The position numbers and the translations under genes were made by a program. 54,072 bases of DNA from an uncultured Hungatella sp. (GTDB lineage Bacteria > Bacillota > Clostridia > Lachnospirales > Lachnospiraceae): contig CAJTOT010000012.1 in NCBI GenBank assembly GCA_910577935.1, positions 37,488-91,559 on the forward strand. The letters are read 5' to 3'. Shown one piece after another: positions 17,050 to 24,109 of this stretch. Every line of letters starts with the position of its first letter. The first letter of the stretch is position 1. Under the pieces are notes generated by a model. The model did not search any database and had not been told where the DNA came from. It was given only the letters and a program-made list of their open reading frames with translations.

Positions 17050-17814
17050 ATGAAAGGATTGAAAAAACAGGTAGTACTTCTGCTGTGGGCGCTGGCGTGC
17101 CTATTTGCCATGACAGCCTGCAGCAAGACGGGAGATGTGCCGTCTCTGACTGACGCGGAGTCCGCCTCCCTGCAGTCCGATGCCCAGGTTATGCTGGAGA
17201 GAGTGGTGGAGATTGGCGACACTTTGGGCATGGCGGCTGTGACTCAGTACCGCGATAACGGTCTGGAGCCCATGGCGGCAGGCATTGAGGCTTATCTTAG
17301 TTCTGCTGGGGAACTGGGGGCCTATCAGTCTGTCAGCGGCGGAACGGCGGAAAAGAATGACGACGGATACAGCATCACCTTGAACGCAGTGTTTGAGAAG
17401 AGGCCCTGCGAGTTTAACATCACGGTGGATAACAGGCTGGAGCAGGTCACCTCCATGTCCTTCACCCCGGTTTACACCACAGGGGAGAATATGACCAAGG
17501 CGGCTCTCAACACCCTGATGGGCATGGGAACAGTGTTCATCGTGCTGATCTTCATCAGCTGGCTGATCAGCTGTTTCAGATATATCCGCATGTTTGAGGA
17601 CAAGAAGAATAAAAAGAAGGCCCCGGCTCCTGTCCCTGTAGTGACAAGGACCGCGGCAGCCCCGGCTCCGGCAGTCCAGGAAGATCTGACTGACGATCTG
17701 GAACTGGTGGCAGTTATCACCGCTGCCATAGCAGCATCTACAGGCGCTTCGGCAGATGGTCTGGTGGTCCGCTCCATCAGGCGCGCGCCGGGCAGCAAAT
17801 GGAAAAAAGCATAA
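17050..17814 (+). CDS. OadG-family membrane subunit (gamma/delta) with lipoprotein-like signal
   Basis: OadG/MmdD proteins tether the carboxyltransferase to the membrane beta subunit of Na+ pumping decarboxylases. Here a long form (254 aa) begins with a signal ending FAMTAC, which looks like a lipobox, followed by an outside domain of about 130 residues, one membrane helix (near residues 155-180, TVFIVLIFISWLIS), a basic stretch, an Ala/Pro linker and a C-terminal tail ending RSIRRAPGSKWKKA. The long extracytoplasmic part is typical of clostridial members and absent from the short Klebsiella OadG. Lies between mmdA and the biotin carrier. Confidence 0.82.
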   Translation: MKGLKKQVVLLLWALACLFAMTACSKTGDVPSLTDAESASLQSDAQVMLERVVEIGDTLGMAAVTQYRDNGLEPMAAGIEAYLSSAGELGAYQSVSGGTAEKNDDGYSITLNAVFEKRPCEFNITVDNRLEQVTSMSFTPVYTTGENMTKAALNTLMGMGTVFIVLIFISWLISCFRYIRMFEDKKNKKKAPAPVPVVTRTAAAPAPAVQEDLTDDLELVAVITAAIAASTGASADGLVVRSIRRAPGSKWKKA

Positions 17815-17835
17815 TCAATCAGGAGGATGATCATC

Positions 17836-18210
17836 ATGAAAAATTATACGATCACAGTTAACGGCAATGTTTACGAAGTAACCGTGGAGGAGGGCGCTTC
17901 CACTGGGGCAGCCCCCGCGCCCAGAGCAGCAGCTTCCGCGCCCAAGGCAGCTCCTGCAGCGCCCAAGGCAGCAGCTCCCGCCGGAGGAGCCGCAGGTTCC
18001 GTAGCGGTGACGGCTCCCATGCCGGGCAAGATTCTGGGCATCAAGGCAGAGCCGGGCAAGGCAGTGGCAAAGGGCGAGGCAATCATCGTTCTGGAAGCCA
18101 TGAAGATGGAAAATGAAATCGTAGCTCCGTCAGACGGAACCATCGCCACCATCAATGTGTCTGTAGGAGATTCCGTAGAGGCAGGTGCAACTCTGGCCAC
18201 TTTAAACTAG
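17836..18210 (+). CDS. Biotin carboxyl carrier protein (biotinyl domain of the decarboxylase)
   Basis: It carries the carboxyl group on biotin between the carboxyltransferase subunits and the membrane beta subunit. The 124-residue protein has an N-terminal strand region, an Ala/Pro-rich flexible linker (residues 22-56) and a biotinyl domain with EAMKMEN; Lys90 is the biotinylation site. A nearer in-frame ATG at 17827 touches the AGGAGG site, so 17836, 9 bases away, is the start. Confidence 0.95.
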   Translation: MKNYTITVNGNVYEVTVEEGASTGAAPAPRAAASAPKAAPAAPKAAAPAGGAAGSVAVTAPMPGKILGIKAEPGKAVAKGEAIIVLEAMKMENEIVAPSDGTIATINVSVGDSVEAGATLATLN

Positions 18211-18250
18211 GAATCTGTAAAGACACAGAATTCCGGATGGAGGGATTGAC

Positions 18251-19390
18251 ATGGAATATATAACAAGTACCCTGGGGAATCTTCTTCAGCAGACGGCTTT
18301 TCTGAATCTGGCGGAAGGCAACCTGATTGGCAATCTGGTTATGATCGGCGTGGCCTGCGTGTTTTTGTACCTGGCCATCAAAAAGGGCTTTGAGCCTCTT
18401 CTGCTGGTTCCCATCGCCTTTGGAATGCTGCTTGTGAATATCTACCCGGATATTATGGAAGAAGGCGGGCTCCTCCACTACTTTTTCATGTTGGATGAGT
18501 GGAGCATTCTGCCGTCCCTGATTTTTATGGGCGTGGGCGCCATGACGGATTTCGGTCCTCTGATCGCCAACCCCAAGAGCTTCCTTCTGGGGGCCGCGGC
18601 GCAGTTCGGCATCTACAGCGCTTATTTTCTGGCGATTTTCATGGGCTTTAACGACAAAGCCGCTGCCGCCATCTCCATTATCGGCGGAGCGGACGGTCCC
18701 ACGTCTATCTTCCTGGCAGGAAGGCTGGGACAGACGAATCTTATGGGACCCATCGCCGTGGCTGCATACTCCTACATGGCTCTGGTGCCCATCATTCAGC
18801 CGCCGATCATGAAGCTTCTGACCACGGAGAAAGAGCGGAGAATCAAGATGGAGCAGCTCCGCCCTGTATCCAAGCTGGAGAAGATTCTGTTCCCTATTAT
18901 CGTCACCATCGTGGTATGTATGATTCTGCCCACCACCGCTCCTCTTGTGGGTATGCTGATGCTGGGCAACCTGTTTAAGGAGTCCGGCGTGGTGGGACAG
19001 CTGGCGGAGACGGCTTCCAACGCCATGATGTATATCGTGGTTATCCTTCTGGGAACCTCCGTGGGAGCTACCACAAGCGCCGAGGCGTTCCTCAACTGGG
19101 ATACCATCAAGATCGTTATTCTGGGTTTGGTGGCCTTTGCAGTAGGCACTGCTGCCGGCGTGTTCTTCGGAAAGCTGATGTGCAAGATAACAGGCGGGAA
19201 GGTGAATCCTCTCATCGGCTCTGCCGGTGTGTCCGCGGTTCCCATGGCGGCCCGGGTCTCTCAGAAAGTGGGAGCCGAGGCGGACCCCACCAATTTCCTG
19301 CTGATGCATGCCATGGGCCCCAATGTGGCAGGCGTGATCGGCACGGCAGTGGCGGCCGGTACATTTATGGCCATCTTCGGAGTGAAATAG
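18251..19390 (+). CDS. oadB: Na+-translocating decarboxylase beta subunit
   Basis: This integral membrane protein decarboxylates carboxybiotin and uses the energy to export Na+. It has 379 residues with about nine to eleven hydrophobic helices and the family motif GGADGPTSIF, where Asp148 corresponds to the essential Asp of the Klebsiella protein. A second conserved stretch is near the end (NPLIGSAGVSAVPMAARV, NFLLMHAMGPNVAGVIG). GGAGGGATTGAC precedes the ATG. It could serve oxaloacetate, methylmalonyl-CoA or glutaconyl-CoA enzymes; the family does not distinguish them. Confidence 0.95.
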   Translation: MEYITSTLGNLLQQTAFLNLAEGNLIGNLVMIGVACVFLYLAIKKGFEPLLLVPIAFGMLLVNIYPDIMEEGGLLHYFFMLDEWSILPSLIFMGVGAMTDFGPLIANPKSFLLGAAAQFGIYSAYFLAIFMGFNDKAAAAISIIGGADGPTSIFLAGRLGQTNLMGPIAVAAYSYMALVPIIQPPIMKLLTTEKERRIKMEQLRPVSKLEKILFPIIVTIVVCMILPTTAPLVGMLMLGNLFKESGVVGQLAETASNAMMYIVVILLGTSVGATTSAEAFLNWDTIKIVILGLVAFAVGTAAGVFFGKLMCKITGGKVNPLIGSAGVSAVPMAARVSQKVGAEADPTNFLLMHAMGPNVAGVIGTAVAAGTFMAIFGVK

Positions 19391-19537
19391 GGACATGACA
19401 GGTTAAATGATCCGCGCGGCGCGGCGGAAACCATGAAACAGGACTGCAGGGTCTGCAGGATTTGGGCAGGCTGCGGCGCGTGTGGAGCCGGCGTTTAAAG
19501 GAGCGCCGGCAGATGAAAATATCCAGGAGGTAATACA

Positions 19538-20950
19538 ATGGCATTGACAGAGAAGAAACCGGTTAAGATTGTGGAGACCGTCCTCCGTGACGCTCACCAG
19601 TCTTTGATTGCCACGAGAATGAGCACCGAGCAGATGCTTCCCATCGTGGATAAGATGGATAAGATCGGCTACTATGCGGTAGAGTGCTGGGGCGGCGCTA
19701 CATTTGACGCTTCTCTCCGTTTCCTCAAGGAAGATCCGTGGGAGAGACTGAGAAAGCTGAGGGATGGCTTTAAAAATACAAAGCTTCAGATGCTGTTCCG
19801 CGGGCAGAATATTTTAGGCTACAACCATTATGCAGATGACGTGGTGGAGTATTTCGTGCAGAAATCCGTGTCCAACGGCATCGATATCATCCGTATTTTT
19901 GACTGTCTCAACGATATCCGCAACCTGGAGACAGCGGTGCGGGCAGCCAACAAGGAGAAGGCTCACGCCCAGATCGCTCTGTGCTACACCCTGGGCGACG
20001 CCTACACTATGGAATACTGGAAAGATATCGCGAAGAAGATCGAGGACATGGGAGCAGATTCCCTGTGCATCAAGGATATGGCCGGCCTTCTGACCCCCTA
20101 TGCGGCGGAGGAGCTGGTGTCGGCTTTGAAGAGTTCCACCAACCTTCCCGTCGATCTCCACACCCACTATACTTCAGGAGTGGCTTCCATGACCTACTTG
20201 AAAGCCGTGGAGTCCGGCTGCGACATCATCGACACAGCCATGTCCCCGTTGGCTCTGGGAACCAGCCAGCCGGCCACCGAGGTTATGGTGGAGACCTTCC
20301 GGGGCACGCCCTACGACACGGGGCTTGACCAGGTGAAGCTGGCGGAGATCGCGGACTACTTCGCGCCTATCCGGGAGGAAGTGTTGAAGAGCGGTCTTCT
20401 GAATCCCAAGGTTCTGGGCGTCAACATCAAGACGCTGCAGTATCAGGTGCCCGGCGGCATGCTGTCCAACCTGGTTTCCCAGCTGAAGGAAGCAGGCCAG
20501 GAGGACAAGTACAGGGCCGTTTTGGAGGAGATCCCCAGGGTGAGAAAGGACTTCGGCGAGCCGCCCCTTGTAACCCCGTCCTCCCAGATCGTGGGAACCC
20601 AGGCCGTTATGAATGTCATCGGCGGCGAGAGATACAAGATGGTTCCCAAGGAGTCAAAGAAGATTATGCTCGGCGAGTTCGGCCAGACTGTAAAGCCCTT
20701 TAACCCGGAAGTGCAGAAGAAGATCATCGGAGACGAGACACCCATCACCTGCCGGCCGGCGGATCTGATTCCGCCCCAGCTTCCCCAGTTCGAGAAGGAG
20801 TGCGCACAGTGGAAGCAGCAGGAGGAGGATGTGCTCTCCTATGCCCTGTTCCCCAAGGTGGCCGAAGAGTTCTTCAAGTACAGAGAGGCACAGCAGACAA
20901 AGGTGGATTCTGCGGTGGCGGATACGGCCAACAAGGCTTATCCTGTATAA
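19538..20950 (+). CDS. oadA: Oxaloacetate/pyruvate carboxyltransferase subunit (OadA, 5S/PycB type, no biotin domain)
   Basis: It transfers carboxyl between oxaloacetate/pyruvate and biotin. The metal and catalytic residues are seen: Asp in LRDAHQS, the carbamylated Lys in CIKDMAGLL, and His-x-His in DLHTHYTSG. The C-terminal PYC_OADA domain is present but the protein stops at 470 aa without the biotinyl domain of full OadA, so it must use the separate carrier at 17836-18210. A 147-base gap with a small GC stem (19488-19511) separates it from oadB; AGGAGG precedes the ATG. Together with mmdA this gives both half-reactions of a transcarboxylase in one operon. Confidence 0.93.
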   Translation: MALTEKKPVKIVETVLRDAHQSLIATRMSTEQMLPIVDKMDKIGYYAVECWGGATFDASLRFLKEDPWERLRKLRDGFKNTKLQMLFRGQNILGYNHYADDVVEYFVQKSVSNGIDIIRIFDCLNDIRNLETAVRAANKEKAHAQIALCYTLGDAYTMEYWKDIAKKIEDMGADSLCIKDMAGLLTPYAAEELVSALKSSTNLPVDLHTHYTSGVASMTYLKAVESGCDIIDTAMSPLALGTSQPATEVMVETFRGTPYDTGLDQVKLAEIADYFAPIREEVLKSGLLNPKVLGVNIKTLQYQVPGGMLSNLVSQLKEAGQEDKYRAVLEEIPRVRKDFGEPPLVTPSSQIVGTQAVMNVIGGERYKMVPKESKKIMLGEFGQTVKPFNPEVQKKIIGDETPITCRPADLIPPQLPQFEKECAQWKQQEEDVLSYALFPKVAEEFFKYREAQQTKVDSAVADTANKAYPV

Positions 20951-20965
20951 AGATATATATTGAAA

Positions 20966-21015
20966 GGCATGGTTTCTGTTTTGCTTGCGGCAGGAACCAT
21001 GCCTTGATTTTTGTT
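20966..21015 (+). terminator. Terminator of the decarboxylase operon
   Basis: GGCATGGTTTCTG (20966-20978) pairs with CAGGAACCATGCC (20991-21003) over 13 pairs with one G-U, followed by the T-rich TTGATTTTTGTT. Confidence 0.85.
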
Positions 21016-21073
21016 CTGCCCTTCTGCCCTGAATCCTGGCTTATAAGCCGGTACGGCTGTGAAGCCGAGGCAT

Positions 21074-21110
21074 ATGCTGTTGCGTTCACAGGATGCCTGT
21101 GAACAGTAAC
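21074..21110. repeat. Short derivative of the structured repeat
   Basis: ATGCTGTTGCGTTCACAG matches the left end of the 133-bp repeat and GCCTGTGAACAGTAAC matches its right end, with the middle missing. TTCACAGG-ATG-CCTGTGAA forms a perfect 8-bp hairpin. It looks like an internally deleted copy. Confidence 0.6.
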
Positions 21111-21149
21111 CGGAGTGTCAGGGAAATGGCGATGTTTCGGGCATATATA

Positions 21150-21178
21150 TTGACAAAAAGAACGAATTTTTGTAAAAT
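21150..21178 (+). promoter_or_regulatory. Strong promoter of the envelope gene cluster
   Basis: Perfect TTGACA (21150-21155), 17 bases, TAAAAT (21173-21178). It is 40 bases before the first gene and likely drives the genes to 25514. Confidence 0.82.
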
Positions 21179-21184
21179 TTTCTT

Positions 21185-21196
21185 ACAATTAATTGT
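21185..21196. promoter_or_regulatory. Perfect 12-bp palindrome at the predicted transcription start
   Basis: ACAATTAATTGT lies 7 bases after the -10 box, where a bound repressor would block initiation. No regulator gene adjoins it. Confidence 0.35.
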
Positions 21197-21217
21197 CAGG
21201 CAGCGGGAGAGAGAAGG

Positions 21218-22120
21218 ATGAAATGTAAGAATTGCGGGCAGGAATTAGACGATAATCTGAGATATTGCAGACATTGCGGCACACCTGTGGCTGCCGGAGA
21301 CGGCGGGAGAGAAAAGAATCTGTTTTTATCTCTATTAGAGAAAATCGGGCAGAATAATTTTACGATTCTGGCGGTTTTGGGGATGATGGCTGTAGGGGCG
21401 GGAGCAGGTTTCTGCATTAAGACTCTGGGTGACAGAATGAAGGCCGACAGCTCGCAGGAAGTCCGGGAAACAGGAACAGTCCCTCAAGGGGAGACAGCCC
21501 TGGAGACGGAGGCAGCGCGGAAAGCAGAGGCGGTTTCGGAGACGGGGACAGCGCCGGAGACAGAGGCGGTTTTGGAGACGGAGGCAGCGCGGAAAACAGA
21601 AGCGGTCTCGGAGACGGAGACAGAGGCGGCCTCACAATCAGAGGCAGCTTCGGCCCCGGAGACAGGGGAGGAAACGCAGGCACCCGCTCCTGTCACCATG
21701 AGCGCCGTAGTGTCTGTCACTGCCACCTCGTCGTTGTCGGAATATAATATGACCCACAGCCCGGACAGACTTTGTGATGGAAACCTTTCCCAGGCCTGGG
21801 TGGAGGGAGGCGCCGGACAGGGGATCGGCGAGGGGGTTACATTTGAGTTTGACGGTGTCTATCAGGTGTCAGGATTTGTAATCTACGCAGGATACCAGAA
21901 AAGCGCGGATTTGTATCAGAAAAACTCCAGGCCGGCCCAGCTGACCGTTTTACTGCCCGGCGGTTCTGAAGAGGTGTACTTTCTGGAGGATATGTTCGGC
22001 GGGCAGAATATTTCCCTGAACAGCCCGGTGACGACAGACGAGATTACATTTACCATCCGGTCTGTCTATCCAGGCAGCAAATATGAAGACACGGTTATCT
22101 CAGAACTAAGTTTGTATTAG
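21218..22120 (+). CDS. Zinc-ribbon membrane protein with NADase-type/discoidin-like glycan-binding domain
   Basis: The N-terminus is a small zinc ribbon: C3-x2-C6 and C17-x2-C20. One membrane helix follows (residues 46-68), then a long spacer of EAxxETEA-type repeats (about residues 75-150) and a C-terminal domain from about 160 with SLSEYNMTHSPDRLCDGN, AWVEG, GIGEGVTFEF and a jelly-roll-like pattern. I recognise this as the discoidin-like domain called NADase-type glycan-binding in clostridial proteins. Topology suggests the ribbon is inside and the binding domain outside. Paralogous at the N-terminus to 23129-24109. First gene of the envelope cluster; function in wall sensing or binding is inferred. 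Confidence 0.82.
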   Translation: MKCKNCGQELDDNLRYCRHCGTPVAAGDGGREKNLFLSLLEKIGQNNFTILAVLGMMAVGAGAGFCIKTLGDRMKADSSQEVRETGTVPQGETALETEAARKAEAVSETGTAPETEAVLETEAARKTEAVSETETEAASQSEAASAPETGEETQAPAPVTMSAVVSVTATSSLSEYNMTHSPDRLCDGNLSQAWVEGGAGQGIGEGVTFEFDGVYQVSGFVIYAGYQKSADLYQKNSRPAQLTVLLPGGSEEVYFLEDMFGGQNISLNSPVTTDEITFTIRSVYPGSKYEDTVISELSLY

Positions 22121-22131
22121 AGGTGTCAGAG

Positions 22132-23073
22132 ATGAATCTATATAGATTGAAATTGACGGCAGCGGCCCTGTGCATGGGGATATGGATGTCAGGCTGCGGG
22201 CAGGCCGGCGCCGCGGAGGCAGCCGGAGAGGCGCATCAGACTGTGGAGGCGGACAGCGGGAAGACCGGGGAGCCGGGGGGCATGGGCGGGTCCGGAGCGT
22301 CCGGCGGGCAGGAAGACATGGGCGGGTCCGGAGCGTCCGGCGGGCAGGAAGACATGGGCGGGCCCGGAGCATTCGGCGGACAGGAAAGCCTCAGCGGGTC
22401 AGAAAGCTCCGGGGAGACGGACTCGGGGGGAAACTCTTTGTCGGATACAGAGCCATGGGAGGCGGTTTCCGGGGAAGATATTTCTCTGCCTGTGATTCCG
22501 TCTGATGACAGCCTGGTCCGGGTGCAGGAATATATACCGGATATTTTGACGGATTTAAAATATGCCTCGGAGGATAATTTCACAGGTCAGAGAATATATG
22601 ATTTTACAGAGGCATATCTGCGGTACGGAACCATAGAAAAGCTGAAGAAGGCCCAGGAGGCAGTGAAAGAATATGGGATGCTTCTGAAAATATGGGATGC
22701 CTACCGTCCTGTCTCCGCCCAGTTTAAGCTGTGGGATATATGTCCGGACCCTGTCTATGTGGCAAATCCAAACAAGGGATTTTCTTCTCACAGCAGGGGG
22801 AACACGGTGGACATCACTCTTGTCCGGGAGGACGGGGCAGAGGCGGAGATGCCTACAGGATTTGACGATTTTTCTCTCATGGCGGACCGTGATTACAGCG
22901 ACTGCGCGGCAGAGGCGGCAGAGAACGCCCGGCTGCTGGAGCGCATTATGAAGGAATGCGGCTTCAAGCCGTATTCGGGGGAGTGGTGGCATTTTTCTGA
23001 CGAAGACTCTTATCCGGTGGAAGAGGCGTTTGAGCCGGAAAAAATGTCTGGCACAACACGGCGAGAGGAGTAA
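22132..23073 (+). CDS. VanX-like D-Ala-D-Ala dipeptidase lipoprotein (peptidase M15)
   Basis: A lipoprotein signal ends MSGC22. A Gly/Ser spacer with a 36-bp tandem repeat follows, then a VanX/DdpX-like catalytic domain from about residue 120: DLKYASEDNFTGQRIY, WDAYRP, the zinc motif SSHSRGNTVD (His and Asp ligands), and EWWHF with catalytic Glu and the last His. VanX enzymes cleave D-Ala-D-Ala; many lipoprotein homologues are instead wall-remodelling peptidases, so I would not infer vancomycin resistance (no vanH/vanA here). The ATG at 22132 has AGAGG 8 bases upstream; an in-frame GTG at 22123 overlaps that site. Confidence 0.88.
   Translation: MNLYRLKLTAAALCMGIWMSGCGQAGAAEAAGEAHQTVEADSGKTGEPGGMGGSGASGGQEDMGGSGASGGQEDMGGPGAFGGQESLSGSESSGETDSGGNSLSDTEPWEAVSGEDISLPVIPSDDSLVRVQEYIPDILTDLKYASEDNFTGQRIYDFTEAYLRYGTIEKLKKAQEAVKEYGMLLKIWDAYRPVSAQFKLWDICPDPVYVANPNKGFSSHSRGNTVDITLVREDGAEAEMPTGFDDFSLMADRDYSDCAAEAAENARLLERIMKECGFKPYSGEWWHFSDEDSYPVEEAFEPEKMSGTTRREE
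22282..22389 (+). repeat. 36-bp in-frame tandem repeat (3 copies) in the VanX-like gene
   Basis: Copies at 22282-22317, 22318-22353 and 22354-22389 (third degenerate) encode MGGSGASGGQED. The first two are identical. Unit length is a multiple of three, so copy number can vary without a frameshift. Confidence 0.9.
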
Positions 23074-23128
23074 GGCGGTGAAATTATGAGGATAAAACAG
23101 GGAATTAAAGGTACAGACAAGGAGATAA

Positions 23129-24109
23129 ATGGTGAGATGTACAAATTGCGGACAGGAGCTGTCCGAGAACGTGAGATATTGTAAGCATTGCGGCACGCCG
23201 GTTCCTGTGGATCAGCCTTATCAGACCCAGACACCTAAGTTCGGAGGTTTTCTGACAGGTTCAGGAAAACATGGCCATGATGGGCTGATGGTCGTCGGGG
23301 CAGTCGCTCTGGGGGCAGTTATCGGCCTGGGAATCAAAACTCTCGGAAATGTGATAAACCATGACGCCGGTGGGACGGTGAAAATGGTTGAGCTTGACGG
23401 GGGCGGCAAAAAGACGGGGACTTCGGATATAGGAGGGAGAGAGGACGGCGGAGGTTCGGGCTCACCGGAAGAGCCGGGAACCGGGGCGGAGAGCCTGGTT
23501 CCTGAAACAGAGCCTGAATCTGAGACTGGTGTGGAGACAGACCATGGGCCCGGCTCCGGGGACGGCCTGGAGACGGAGCAAGAAACCGAGCCGGAGACGG
23601 AGCAAGAGACCGAGCCGGAGACGGAGCAAGAGACCGAGCCGGTGTATGATGCCGCAGAAGGCGGCATACACAGGTACGGCTATGTCATCGACGACTGCAC
23701 CTGGTCCCAGGCTTTTGAGAAGGCCCGCCAGTCGGGGGGATATCTGGTCCGCATCAACAGCGCCGAGGAGTACCGGTATATTTTGTCGGAGATCACCCAG
23801 CGGGGATATGATAAGATTCAGTTCAGGATCGGTGGCAGAAGAGATCCGGACAGCACAGAGTACTATTGGGTTGACGAGAACAATCAGCTTTATGGAGAGC
23901 AGATCAACGGGGCAGATTACTGGGCCGGTTCCCAGTGGATGGCAGGCGAGCCCAGTTTTGTGGACGGAAATATACAGGAGAACTGTCTGGACTTTTATTA
24001 CTATGCCAAAGAGGGAAGATGGGTGTGGAATGATGTTCCGGATGATATTATAAGCGTGGTTCCATATTATAGCGGAAAGATTGGGTATATTATCGAATAT
24101 GAAGATTAG
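23129..24109 (+). CDS. Zinc-ribbon membrane protein with C-type-lectin-like domain
   Basis: The N-terminus repeats the layout of 21218-22120: zinc ribbon C4-x2-C7 and C18-x2-C21, one membrane helix (about residues 50-72, LMVVGAVALGAVIGLGIKTLG), then a Glu/Thr spacer. The C-terminal 150 residues look like a C-type lectin fold: YVIDDCTWSQAFEKARQSGG, LVRINSAEEY, YYWVDENN, GEPS, ENCLDFYY and the WND motif in WVWNDVPDD. Calcium-site residues EPS/WND are partly kept. AAGGAG precedes the ATG. Ligand unknown; carbohydrate binding on the outside is an inference. Confidence 0.8.
   Translation: MVRCTNCGQELSENVRYCKHCGTPVPVDQPYQTQTPKFGGFLTGSGKHGHDGLMVVGAVALGAVIGLGIKTLGNVINHDAGGTVKMVELDGGGKKTGTSDIGGREDGGGSGSPEEPGTGAESLVPETEPESETGVETDHGPGSGDGLETEQETEPETEQETEPETEQETEPVYDAAEGGIHRYGYVIDDCTWSQAFEKARQSGGYLVRINSAEEYRYILSEITQRGYDKIQFRIGGRRDPDSTEYYWVDENNQLYGEQINGADYWAGSQWMAGEPSFVDGNIQENCLDFYYYAKEGRWVWNDVPDDIISVVPYYSGKIGYIIEYED
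23570..23641 (+). repeat. 24-bp in-frame tandem repeat (3 copies), Glu-rich spacer
   Basis: Copies at 23570-23593, 23594-23617 and 23618-23641 each encode ETEQETEP; copies 2 and 3 are identical. They form the spacer between membrane helix and lectin-like domain. Confidence 0.92.

Noticed and set aside
22132..23073. Vancomycin resistance locus suggested by a VanX-like gene
   Set aside because: No vanH, vanA/B ligase or vanRS genes nearby; as a lipoprotein with a spacer it fits wall turnover better.
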